A stretch of DNA of 64,000 nt from Chaetoderma sp. LZ-2023a. Lineage: Eukaryota > Mollusca > Caudofoveata > Chaetodermatida > Chaetodermatidae. Shown here piece after piece: positions 54,002 to 63,570 of the stretch; positions within the stretch are counted from its first letter, which is position 1; each line of letters starts with the position of its first letter. Both the position numbers and the translations under genes were made by a program. The stretch is from the NCBI GenBank assembly GCA_034401795.1, contig JAVVLW010002922.1:29001-93000 (forward strand), read 5' to 3'. Below the pieces are notes generated by a model. That model worked only from the letters and a program-made list of their open reading frames with translations, was not told the origin of the DNA and ran no database searches.

Positions 54002-55421
54002 TTATTTCTTCAAAATCGATAAGGCGAGAGGATTCGAGGTGTCACGGAGATAATGGTCGGTAAAAGTTGACTCACAGTGCCACTGGGCTACTGACATAAT
54101 GTCATCCACAGGAACACCATTAAACTGGGTAGTAGAAGCCACTATGCCCCGAACACTGTGAGCCTTGGCCATGTCAACTTGTTTACCTGTGGCGGATTTA
54201 TGACAAAATTGAATACACTCTGCAATCCACCTGGAAATTGTGTCCTTAGATGTCCTGCCATGGGGTTGAATATATGACAATCATAATGCTGACAGGTCCA
54301 TCCGCCATTCCTGAGTACGTTGTTTGTACCGGCTTAAAGCCCGGACTGGACATGATGCTTTTGAATCAGGATCAGATCTAGTCAAAGCTGGTAAGAATAT
54401 AAGTTGACCTGGATATTTCAAAGACTGGTTCTTAGCCATGAAATTTATCCTAGGTAGAAGCCTAAGGCCCTCCCCTGTAACCACAAAACGGTCTGCCTCA
54501 GCTGATAAGGCACAAATTTTGCTCCTCTGCCTTGCCGAGGCCGCAGCAATTAAAAATAGTTTTAAGAGTCAACATTTTCATAGAAATGGAACTTAGTGGT
54601 TCAAATGGCTTATCAGCTAGTACCTGGAGCACCAGAGACAAACTCCAAGACGGAATCACTGGGGGATTCCTTGGTCTTAGATTGCCCATGCCTTTAATTA
54701 AAGTATTTAATGTACTTACTTCATCACTTCCCCTATTAGCCAAACAAGGGATAACTGACATTAAAGCTGATTTATAACCAGCAATAGAGTTAGGCTTGAG
54801 GCTATAGGCATCATACAGGTGACGGAGGAAATCGGCTACTACCTGAATAGATGAATCCTTTAGATTAAAACATCTTTTTGAGCACCATTCTGCAAATCTG
54901 TTGATTTTATAATTATATGCTCTGGAGGTTGACCCCCCTCTGGCTTTTGCCATGAACATGGCTGCTTGCTCAGAAAAGCCCTCCTTAATTCTAGATTCCT
55001 TGACAACAGCCACGCAGTCAATCAGAACAGTGACGGATTGTTTTGATGGGCCTTGCCCTGGAAGATAATATTGTCCATTAGAGGCAGAGGAACCGGATTG
55101 CAGACCAGAAGGTCCAGCAAATCCATATACCATGATCGGCGTGGCCAATTTGGGGTGATCAGAAGATCTCCACACTCCTCCTGTCTGATTTTCTGAAGAA
55201 TTTTTGGAATCAGGATTGCTGAAGGGAATGCGTATGCATACATTCCCATCCAGCTGATAGCTAACGCATCTGTTGCGATAGCGCTCGGATCTGGAATCAG
55301 AGAGACGTATGTCGTCATCTTCGCATTCTTCTTCGTTGTGAATAAATCTATGTTGGGTTTCCCCCAGTGGTTGAACAGACGATCCGCCACACATTGATTT
55401 AGTTGCCATTCCGTAGGTAAA
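54002..55421 (-). pseudogene. tyrosine recombinase of DIRS E, broken
   Basis: The frames at 54498-55409, 54281-54484 and 54002-54280 together cover the enzyme. The SAM-like part (STSRAYNYKINRFAEWC, VADFLRHLYDAYSLKPN) leads to TLKTIF, where a frameshift replaces the box I region (...GLGKAEEQNLC). Later pieces retain H-x-x-R (AHSVRGIVAS), W (AQWHCESTF) and Y (TDHYLRD). The gene is cut at 55421 by insertion of F. The upstream overlap with RNase H continues at 62447. Confidence 0.82.
55022..55421 (-). pseudogene. RNase H C-terminal end of DIRS E
   Basis: LPTEWQLNQCVADRLFNHWG and PNIDLFTTKKNAKMTTYVS match the end of RT/RNase H in C and D. Interrupted by F at 55421. Confidence 0.75.
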
Positions 55422-55635
55422 TAAACGAAATCAAGGATTTCTTTTTTCACGAGAGAGTTGATACTTACCTCCCTAATACTTTTGATATTGCTAAATATTG
55501 GCTTTCACTCAATAAACACTCAGATTAAAACAGTTAGGTGCCCCTACTGGGCAGGGAGTCAGAGCGTAGTCTGGCGGATGCCAGCCCCACCACCGCGCAT
55601 GCGCAGACTAGCACTTCCTCTGACTAATTTATTGG
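55422..55635. repeat. right terminal inverted repeat of DIRS F
   Basis: Counterpart of 62254-62446. The tail taaacgaaatcaaggatttc is specific to the right end. Confidence 0.88.
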
Positions 55636-55666
55636 CTGATACACATGCAACTATAAAGAGCCTGAA

Positions 55667-55699
55667 GACCGAGCCTCTGTGGGGTGGAGAGGCCGGGTC
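55667..55699. repeat. conserved 33-nt hairpin of DIRS F
   Basis: GACCGAGCCTCT...AGAGGCCGGGTC, identical in length to the other copies. Confidence 0.75.
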
Positions 55700-55705
55700 C
55701 GTATC

Positions 55706-55804
55706 TAGGGAGGTAAGTATCAACTCTCTCGTGAAAAAAGAAATCCTTGATTTCGTTTATTTCACATCAAGAGTATACTTACCTCCCTAATACTTTTGAT
55801 ATTG
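55706..55804. repeat. ICR of DIRS F
   Basis: The halves meet at 55759/55760. The left-end half carries ttcacatcaag, matching the F-specific variant in its own left terminus (cttgatgtgaaa at 62446). The ICR and terminus therefore changed together. Confidence 0.9.
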
Positions 55805-56334
55805 CCAGAATTCGACAGTGAATTCGGCGGGAGGGAGGCGAGGTCAAAAGACCAGCTCATCCCTATACGCTTTTCTGCGTTTAAGGCACTTAAACTTCTG
55901 AAACTGTATGAAAAAACAGTCAGGATTTGACTAACCATCGGATAACACCCCCGATGTATGAGAGATGACCGAATGTCATATGCGCTCCCCCCCCTCCTTC
56001 CTGGGAGGAAGAGTCGAATGACCTCAATGTCCTATACGCTCTCTACGTACAAGTGCCATGTACTACAGGACAGAGACGAAAAAACTCCATTTTCGTATAC
56101 TCTCAACAATGAACCACATAAATACACAAAACCATCATCATATTAATAACGGGTAACGTGACAAGACAATCAACAATGGACAACACATACACAAGACTGA
56201 CCTTGTTGAAATGGCTGCTGACATCCTCTTCCCATTGGTGAAGCACGATGCAGTCCCAAATTAGTGGTTGTTTCCATAAATTAATTGTGAAATATATAAG
56301 CAATGAGGAAACCACATCAAAAATATATGCCAAG

Positions 56335-59232
56335 TTATTTTTTCAAAATCGACAAGGCGAGAGGATTAGAGGTGTCACGGAGATAATGGTCTGTAAAACT
56401 TGACTCACAGTGCCACTGAGCCACCGACATAATATCATCCACCGGGACCCCATTAAATAGGGCAGTGGATGTCACTACGCCGCGGACACTGTGAGCCTTG
56501 GCCACGTCAACCTGCTTCCCGGTGGCGGATTTATGGCAAAACTGAATGCATTCTACAATCCACCTGGAAATGGTGTCCTTAGAAGCCCTGCCATGGGGTT
56601 CAATATAAGACAACCATAACGCCGACTGGTCGATGCGCCACTCCGCCGTACGTTGTTTGTACCGGCAAAGTGCCCGGACGGGACACCATGCTTTAGAATT
56701 AGGATCATATCTAGTTAAAGCAGGCAAAACAATAGGTTGACCTGGATATTTCAACGACTGATTTTTAGCCAAGAAATTAATCCTAGGTAGCAGCTTAAGG
56801 CCTTCCCCTGAAACCACAAAACGGTCATCCTCGGCTGATAAGGCATGAATTTCACTCCTACGCCTAGCCGAGGCCGCAGCAATTAAAAACACAGTCTTCA
56901 GTGTTAATAGTTTCATAGAAATGGAACTAAGTGGTTCAAACGGCTTATCACCTAGTACTTGAAGCACTAGCGATAAACTCCAAGACGGAATCACAGGTGG
57001 ATTCCTTGGTCTTAGATTGCCCATGCCTTTAATTAATACATTTAATGTATTTACTTCATCACTCCCCCTCTTAGCCAAGCAAGGAATAACAGACATTAAA
57101 GCTGACTTATAACCAGCAATAGAGTTAGGTTTGAGGCTATAGGCATCATAGAGGTGACAGAGGAAATCAGCTACTACCTGAATAGATGAATCCATTGGAT
57201 CAATACATCTTTTTGAGCACCATTCTGCAAATCTGTTGATTTTATAATTATATGCTCTGGAGGTTGACCCCCTCCTGGCTTTGGCCATAAACATGGCTGC
57301 TTGCTCAGAAAAGCCCTCCTTAATTCTAGATTCCTTGACAACATCCACGCAGTCAATCTGAACATTGACGGATTGTTGTGAAGGGCCTTGCCCTGGAAGA
57401 TAATATCGTCCATCAGAGGCAGAGGAACCGGATTGCAGACCAGAAGGTCCAGCAGATCCGTATACCATGATCGGCTTGGCCAATCCGGGGCGATCAGAAG
57501 CACTTGGCATTCCTCTTGTCTGATTTTCTGAAGAATTTTTGGAATCAGGATTGCTGGAGGGAATGCGTATGCATACATTCTCCCCCAGCTGATAGCTAAC
57601 GCATCTGTTGCGAAAGCGCTTGGATCCGGAATCGGAGAGACGTACGTCGTCATCTTCGCATTCTTCTTCGTTGCGAACAAATCGATGTTGGGTTTCCCCC
57701 AATGGTCGAACAGACGATCCGCCACACATTGATTTAGTTGCCATTCCGTGGGTAAAACACTCATCCTTCGGCTCAATGAGTCTGCTAGCAGATTTAACCT
57801 TCCCGGAATATGAACTGCTTTCAAGGTAATCTGGTGATCCAGACACCAACAAAGCAGTCTCCATGTCATCATACAGAGACTGGGCGACTTCGTTCCGCCC
57901 TGGCGGTTTATGTAAGTCACAACTGTTGAGTTGTCTGAACGAATAAGAACAATCTTGCCCTGAACTTTCTGTAAGAAATGTTCCAGGCCCAGGACTACTG
58001 CTCTTAGCTCCAGTAGATTTATATGTTCCTTTGACTGTTCCAGATTCCAAAGCCCTGATATCGTGGACTCTTCCAGGCAAGCTCCCCAGCCCTCCATCGA
58101 TGCATCTGTATACACAGTCACCTGAGGGTGGGGAGGGGTTAGCATAACCCCCACCAAGAGATTCTCTGTGTCCAACCACCATTGCAGGTGATGAATCAGA
58201 GGCGCCAACACTGACACATTCGAGTCCAGCGAACCTGTACTCTGGGTCCATTGTGTCATGAGAAATAACTGGATCGGCCGCCTGCGTAAGGCGGCCTGAG
58301 GAATGACTGGTTCCAATGAAACCATCAACCCCAGCATTCTCAAGTAAACCCGTGCCAGGACATGACGACTGTCGCACACTGACTGAATTAATGAGATGAG
58401 TTTCTGAACTCTCTCCTGAGTAGGATAAACATATCCTGTCTCTAGATCGAAGAACATCCCCAGGTAAACAAACTTCTGGGATGGAATCAGCTCTGATTTT
58501 GGGAAATTGATCATCCAGCCTAAGTCTGTGAGAGTTTTCAAAACAATCTCCAGACTGGCCGATAAACTTTCCCGGGTGTGCGCTTTCAACAGCCAGTCGT
58601 CTATGTACGTGTGGACTGCTATGCTTCTCCTGCGGAGGTATGCGGTGATCGCAAGAACCACACGGGTGAAAACCCGAGGAGCCGTGGAAATTCCGAAGGG
58701 TAGCACCCTGAATTCCCACTGTCTGCCCTGGAATGCAAATCTCAGGAAGCGACGGAAACTCCTGTGTATGGGGATGTGGAAATAAGCGTCCTTCAAATCT
58801 ATCGACGCTGTCCACATTCCCCTCTCTAACCCCGCCAACACCGAGCGCACAGTCTCCATCTTGAAACTGGGCGTCTCTATGAACTTGTTCAATGGCTTGA
58901 GGTTGAGAATTGGTCTCCACCCTCCGGTGTTCTTTGTTACTAAGAACAGGGTTAAATAGAAGCCCGGACACCTCTGTGCCGGCTGAATAGCTCCTTTTTG
59001 TATGAGGGAATTTATTTCCTCCTCGATACACAACCTTTGATCTGGATCTCTCAGATTTGGAGTCCAGATCGGCACTAGAGACAGTCGCGATGGCGGGCCT
59101 GTCATCCAATCGGGATGATACCCGACTGAAAGCCATCGCAAGACTAAACGGTCCTGAGTTAACCGTTCCCACTCTTGCATGTGGTCGGCTAGCCGGCCTC
59201 CCACCGGTCCACCTAGGGATAGAGGTGGACAT
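56335..59232 (-). CDS. tyrosine recombinase of DIRS F, with extension overlapping RT
   Basis: 965 codons. All catalytic residues are present (ASARRRSEIHAL, AHSVRGVV, AQWHCESSF, TDHYLRD). The N-terminus differs slightly from C and D (starts STSIPRWTGG). The overlap with RT is 2059 nt. Confidence 0.88.
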   Translation of the reverse strand: MSTSIPRWTGGRPASRPHARVGTVNSGPFSLAMAFSRVSSRLDDRPAIATVSSADLDSKSERSRSKVVYRGGNKFPHTKRSYSAGTEVSGLLFNPVLSNKEHRRVETNSQPQAIEQVHRDAQFQDGDCALGVGGVREGNVDSVDRFEGRLFPHPHTQEFPSLPEICIPGQTVGIQGATLRNFHGSSGFHPCGSCDHRIPPQEKHSSPHVHRRLAVESAHPGKFIGQSGDCFENSHRLRLDDQFPKIRADSIPEVCLPGDVLRSRDRICLSYSGESSETHLINSVSVRQSSCPGTGLLENAGVDGFIGTSHSSGRLTQAADPVISHDTMDPEYRFAGLECVSVGASDSSPAMVVGHRESLGGGYANPSPPSGDCVYRCIDGGLGSLPGRVHDIRALESGTVKGTYKSTGAKSSSPGPGTFLTESSGQDCSYSFRQLNSCDLHKPPGRNEVAQSLYDDMETALLVSGSPDYLESSSYSGKVKSASRLIEPKDECFTHGMATKSMCGGSSVRPLGETQHRFVRNEEECEDDDVRLSDSGSKRFRNRCVSYQLGENVCIRIPSSNPDSKNSSENQTRGMPSASDRPGLAKPIMVYGSAGPSGLQSGSSASDGRYYLPGQGPSQQSVNVQIDCVDVVKESRIKEGFSEQAAMFMAKARRGSTSRAYNYKINRFAEWCSKRCIDPMDSSIQVVADFLCHLYDAYSLKPNSIAGYKSALMSVIPCLAKRGSDEVNTLNVLIKGMGNLRPRNPPVIPSWSLSLVLQVLGDKPFEPLSSISMKLLTLKTVFLIAAASARRRSEIHALSAEDDRFVVSGEGLKLLPRINFLAKNQSLKYPGQPIVLPALTRYDPNSKAWCPVRALCRYKQRTAEWRIDQSALWLSYIEPHGRASKDTISRWIVECIQFCHKSATGKQVDVAKAHSVRGVVTSTALFNGVPVDDIMSVAQWHCESSFTDHYLRDTSNPLALSILKK

Positions 59233-59630
59233 AAGGAGTGCAAGAGCGGCACTGTCTCCTTTGCCAGAAACACCGGCGCGGTTCTCACCGCAGTAACCGT
59301 CCCATCAGGAACGATTACCCCGCCCAGATCCTCGCGCGCCACGACCAGCACCGCGCGCACCTCGGTGTGCGGGCGGCTGCCTGGCTGACTGCGCCTGAGG
59401 AGCCTGCGCCCCCCTTGCTGCTGGCCGAATCGCACGCGGCCGAGGCCGGCGCTGCGATGGTGGTTGGCCTCTGACCTGGCCACTACCACCTCGAGCCTGC
59501 AGGGGACGATACGCAGGGGGTGCGGCGCGAACGTTGGCACGACGAAGCACCTCAAACTGCTCGCGCAGCGCCCTCTGGTTATTGACCAGAGTAACCGTCT
59601 CCTGGAGGTGCCTACATCCCTCACCTCCAA
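57174..59630 (-). CDS. reverse transcriptase/RNase H of DIRS F
   Basis: 818 codons, the longest RT frame of the three. RT motifs SIDLKDAYFHIP, LPFGISTAP, HTYIDDWLL. RNase H VYTDASMEGWGACLEE, INLLELRAVV, LIRSDNST. The N-terminal ~110 residues overlap gag and are Arg-rich. Confidence 0.92.
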   Translation of the reverse strand: MEVRDVGTSRRRLLWSITRGRCASSLRCFVVPTFAPHPLRIVPCRLEVVVARSEANHHRSAGLGRVRFGQQQGGRRLLRRSQPGSRPHTEVRAVLVVAREDLGGVIVPDGTVTAVRTAPVFLAKETVPLLHSLCPPLSLGGPVGGRLADHMQEWERLTQDRLVLRWLSVGYHPDWMTGPPSRLSLVPIWTPNLRDPDQRLCIEEEINSLIQKGAIQPAQRCPGFYLTLFLVTKNTGGWRPILNLKPLNKFIETPSFKMETVRSVLAGLERGMWTASIDLKDAYFHIPIHRSFRRFLRFAFQGRQWEFRVLPFGISTAPRVFTRVVLAITAYLRRRSIAVHTYIDDWLLKAHTRESLSASLEIVLKTLTDLGWMINFPKSELIPSQKFVYLGMFFDLETGYVYPTQERVQKLISLIQSVCDSRHVLARVYLRMLGLMVSLEPVIPQAALRRRPIQLFLMTQWTQSTGSLDSNVSVLAPLIHHLQWWLDTENLLVGVMLTPPHPQVTVYTDASMEGWGACLEESTISGLWNLEQSKEHINLLELRAVVLGLEHFLQKVQGKIVLIRSDNSTVVTYINRQGGTKSPSLCMMTWRLLCWCLDHQITLKAVHIPGRLNLLADSLSRRMSVLPTEWQLNQCVADRLFDHWGKPNIDLFATKKNAKMTTYVSPIPDPSAFATDALAISWGRMYAYAFPPAILIPKILQKIRQEECQVLLIAPDWPSRSWYTDLLDLLVCNPVPLPLMDDIIFQGKALHNNPSMFRLTAWMLSRNLELRRAFLSKQPCLWPKPGGGQPPEHIIIKSTDLQNGAQKDVLIQWIHLFR

Positions 59631-61218
59631 AGAGACCAGGACCTGTCATAGGCGTACGTAGTAGCCTATTGTAGAGGTCCTGGGACGGGCACAGATTATC
59701 CAAGGCAAAAGTGTGCCTTGCCCGGACACTCCTGGTCACCGCCCGCGTCATACAGTCCAGAGCCAGGTTGATACCATCCTGGATGGCTCGCTGGACTGTG
59801 ACCGGACTTGGCTGGCGCGATGCGGATGCTGTTACTACCCCTTGTAACAGCTGGGAGACGTGGGACAGAGCGACAATCGAAGCCCTCCCACTCTCCTCCG
59901 CATCACGCAACGCGGCATTTGCTGAACGCAACGCGTTCGAACACAAGACTCCCGTGTCAGAACGGGAGCCTGGCCGCGCATCCTCACCCAAAGCCGCGCG
60001 GTCATCCACGCTCGGCTTCGGTACCACACCGTACCGCTGGTAGTCCAGGGGCACGATGCGGCAACGCCTGGCCACCTCGCGCGGGGCCTTAGCGAGACGT
60101 CCACTCGACTTAATGGACGTCTCCGCCGCCTCGAACATGTCAACGACATGCTCTGCCAGCGGCAGAGAAGGCATAGCGTTAGCAGTAGGCTTACCAGCTA
60201 ACCACGGCCTGTGCTCACGCTGGCTAGCCGACTGCTCCACGGGCAGATCTGGTCTAACACTCACCAACCACTGGCAAGCGTCAGACCAATCCTCCTCCGT
60301 GGCTAGCTGCGAGCGCTCTACAAGACGGGGGCTTTCGTCTTCCTCCTGAGCGCAAGCAACAGAGCTTGACGGCGGGTACGCTGATATCCCTGGCAAGCCA
60401 GGGAGAACATGCGGGCCTGACAATACCGGCATGCTAATATCACTGGTTTGACCAGGAGCAGGCGCCGTGGTAGAGCGCGGGGCATATACCGCCCCACCAC
60501 GGCCCCGGCCAGCACCAGCGACACTCTCGGCAAGCCGAGGTATGCGGTACCGCTGGCCTTCAGCGCCCAGGGCCACAGTCTGAACCGTGGATTCTACCCC
60601 TGGGAGAGTAGAACCGTGGAAAAAGGCGCCTGTATTCCCCGCGAGGGGTGCACAGACGTCATAATCCATGGCCACATCTTCAGACGGCGACCCCAACAGG
60701 TAATCCTCATCCTCCTGGCCAGACAGATTAGACTCCGGGTCAGCAAAGAGAGCTAACCCGGACTGGCCAGGGAAGGTGCCATACGAGGTACTGGCACCCG
60801 CGGTGTGCGGATACCCCTGGACTGATAAGCAGCCCGCGGGTTCCAGCGACGACCGTCCACGGTCCCTATTGGGCGCGACAATAAGCCTGCTGCCAGGGCC
60901 GTGGAACGCCCCCTCTAATGGGGCCACCTCTGAATCTTCAAACAACGGAAGCGTACTAAGGAACGTTGATTCAGAGGTGGAGATTACCTGCTCCGAAGCA
61001 GATGATGAGGTCAATAAAGGATTTGGTCCAGGAAGCAACTCTGGAACCAAATCCTTTATTGTCCTCCTCATCTTTCCCAACATCTCGGTCCGGAAGGCCT
61101 CCATGTCCACCGCGGACGAGGCCTTCCTCTTACCCTTCTTACTTACAACCTCTTTTTTCAGCTTCTTCTTCTCCTCCTCCACCTTGTCCTTCGCCTGCAA
61201 GCACAAGAATTCGGACAT
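59305..61218 (-). CDS. gag-like protein of DIRS F
   Basis: Begins here at the in-frame ATG MSEFLCLQ (61218). The upstream Cys/His cluster is present (CSPCGPLLNCEICKHWGG in another frame) but is knocked out of frame by a run of eight G at 61232-61239, where C and D have seven. The rest follows C and D: EEDWSDACQWLVSVRPDLPV, VTLVNNQRALREQFEVLRR, and the end GARGSGRGNRS. Confidence 0.75.
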   Translation of the reverse strand: MSEFLCLQAKDKVEEEKKKLKKEVVSKKGKRKASSAVDMEAFRTEMLGKMRRTIKDLVPELLPGPNPLLTSSSASEQVISTSESTFLSTLPLFEDSEVAPLEGAFHGPGSRLIVAPNRDRGRSSLEPAGCLSVQGYPHTAGASTSYGTFPGQSGLALFADPESNLSGQEDEDYLLGSPSEDVAMDYDVCAPLAGNTGAFFHGSTLPGVESTVQTVALGAEGQRYRIPRLAESVAGAGRGRGGAVYAPRSTTAPAPGQTSDISMPVLSGPHVLPGLPGISAYPPSSSVACAQEEDESPRLVERSQLATEEDWSDACQWLVSVRPDLPVEQSASQREHRPWLAGKPTANAMPSLPLAEHVVDMFEAAETSIKSSGRLAKAPREVARRCRIVPLDYQRYGVVPKPSVDDRAALGEDARPGSRSDTGVLCSNALRSANAALRDAEESGRASIVALSHVSQLLQGVVTASASRQPSPVTVQRAIQDGINLALDCMTRAVTRSVRARHTFALDNLCPSQDLYNRLLRTPMTGPGLFGGEGCRHLQETVTLVNNQRALREQFEVLRRANVRAAPPAYRPLQARGGSGQVRGQPPSQRRPRPRAIRPAARGAQAPQAQSARQPPAHRGARGAGRGARGSGRGNRS

Positions 61219-61349
61219 TATCTCGCCCCCCCCAGTGCTTACATATCTCGCAATTAAGCAAAGGACCACAGGGGCTACACTGAAAACAGAGATGAGGGCC
61301 AAACTTGTCCCTCAAAAATCGTCCACAGGACGCACAACCAGGTCTCTGA

Positions 61350-62253
61350 AAAAGGCCAAAGGACGAGGAGTATGAGCAAACTAGTTAAGCTTAGAAAACT
61401 CACCAACTCAAGAGAAGGAAAATGATCATAAAGATCATAATTTATCAGAAAACCAGCTTCGGACAACTTTAATTGTTAATATAAAGAGCAAGGCTGATTA
61501 TGACGTCATTAATCCTATGACAGGAAAAAATCGATCCCCAACAAACATCCCAGTGCAAGGACGAATTGTATCTCTAACCAGAACATGTGCAGAATGGACA
61601 TTTCGACTACACAAGCATCAGATATATACTGATAACAATGGCAAATAGAGTTAATTATCTCCCTTTCCTCTAAATAATTAACCTCACCTCATATCAATAA
61701 TTAGATACCTGACACCTTGTCTAGACAAACCATCCAACCTGATGAACTGGAGCACTCCACCACTGAACGCCTCTTAACTCTCTCCACCTCTAGGGGAAGG
61801 AATTGGATCAAGAGGGCAAAGTGAGAAGACCTTTATAATAGGCCTCCAACTCACTGGACATAGAATTTTTGGTTAGATAACCTAACAGTATTAGTAGGAA
61901 ATGGAACCATGGTGGAGAGACACAAACCCTCTGCTGATGTCATGTCCATTATATTTCTTCACACAGACCTGTGGACATAAACACAAAGAGAGATTAGTCT
62001 TATATAGCACCTAGTTGAAATAAACCAACTAATCAAGGCGCTTATCACGTTTAGCGCGAGTCCCGGAAACATTACAACGGGACAAAACTCGCTAATTTTA
62101 CTAGAAGTCACCTGATTTAAAGGTCCAAGGCCCTCCTGTGGCGAAGTCACTCTCTCTGCCATCTTTCTCAGGGATAAACTTCTACCAAACCGTCTCAAAA
62201 AGCTTCGAAAAGAGTATAGAAAGTTTCTAACACAAAAGCATGTGTACACTCTC
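61350..62253 (-). other. 5' leader of DIRS F
   Basis: Homologous to the leaders of C and D. An acceptor-like ggcctttttcag lies at about 61350, accATGG near 61907, and CCA|gtgagt after it. Confidence 0.6.
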
Positions 62254-62446
62254 AGCCAATAAATTAGCAAAGAGGAAGTGCTAGTCTGCGCATGCGCGGT
62301 GGTGGGGCTGGCATCCGCCAGACTACGCTCTGACTCCCTGCCCAGTAGGGGCACCTAACTGTTTTAATCTGAGTGTTTATTGAGTGAAAGCCAATATTTA
62401 GCAATATCAAAAGTATTAGGGAGGTAAGTATACTCTTGATGTGAAA
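62254..62446. repeat. left terminal inverted repeat of DIRS F
   Basis: Terminus gtatactcttgatgtgaaa. E RNase H sequence begins at 62447 (acactcatcc). Confidence 0.88.
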
Positions 62447-63570
62447 ACACTCATCCTTCGGCTCAATGAGTCTGCTAACAGATTTAACCTTCCCGGAATA
62501 TGAACTGCTTTCAGGGTAATCCTACTGTTGCGTTGTCTGATCAAACCAGAACACTCTTGCCCTGAACTTTCTTTATGAAATGTTCCAGGCCCAGGACTAC
62601 TGCTCGTAATTCCAGTAGATTGATATGTTCTTGTGACTGATCCAGATTCCTAAGCCATGATACTGTGGATTCTTCCAGGCAAGCTCCCCACCCCTCCATC
62701 GATGCATCTGAATACATCGTTACCTGAGGGTGAGGAGGGGTTAGCATCAACCCCGCAAGGAGATTCTCTGTCTTCATCCACCACTGTAGGTGGTGAATAC
62801 GAGGTTCCAACACTGACATGTTCGAGTCCAGTGAACCTGTACTCTGGGTCCATTGCGTCATGAGAAATAACTGGATAGGGTGCCTGCATAAAGCCGCCTG
62901 AGGAATGACTGGTTCCAGAGAAACCATCAACCCCAGCATTCTCAGGTAAACCTGTGCCAGGACATGATGACTGTTGCACACTGACTGTATTACTGAGATG
63001 AGTATTTGTACCCTCTCCTGAGTAGGATAAACATATCCTATCTCTAGATCGAAGATCATTCCCAGGTAGACAAACTTCTGGGATGGGGTCAGCTCTGATT
63101 TTTGGAAATTGGTTTTCCAGCCTAAGTCTGTGAGAGTTTTCAAAACTATCTCCAGATTTGCTGATAAACTTTCCTGATTGTGTGCTTTTAACAGCCAGTC
63201 GTCTATGTACGTGTGAACTGCAATACTTCTCCTGCGGAGGAATGCTGTTATCGTAAGAACCACCCTGGTGAAGACCCAAGGGGCTGTCAAAATTCCAAAG
63301 GGTAAAACCCTGAATTCCCACTCTCTGCCCTGGAATGCGAACCTCAGGAACCGACGAAAACTCCTCGCTATTGGAATGTGAAAATAAGCATCCTTCAGAT
63401 CTATTGAAGTTGTCCACATTCCCTTCTCCAACCCTGCCAACACCGATTTCACTGTCTCCATTTTGAAACTGTGTGTGTCACGGTTGAATAGAAGCTCATG
63501 CACTTCTGTGCCGGTTGAATTGCTCCTTTTTGTATGAGGGAATTTATTTCTTCCTCTTTACACAACCTTT
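62447..63570 (-). pseudogene. reverse transcriptase/RNase H of DIRS E
   Basis: RT motifs SIDLKDAYFHIP, LPFGILTAP and HTYIDDWLL, then RNase H MYSDASMEGWGACLEE and INLLELRAVV. About 100 bp are deleted near 62520, removing the DNSTVV box. The RT N-terminus is fused after FKMETV to a shortened upstream sequence. The alternative frame used by the recombinase extension is open for 255 codons here (62650-63417). Confidence 0.82.

Larger units (their letters stand above)
55422..62446 (-). mobile_element. DIRS element F, full-length, nested in E
   Basis: A 7025-bp copy of the C/D family, minus strand. The right ITR starts at 55422 (taaacgaaatcaagg) and the left ITR ends at 62446 (cttgatgtgaaa). The large frames are open except for a G-tract slip in the gag N-terminus. 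The flanking E sequence is contiguous when F is removed. Confidence 0.92.
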
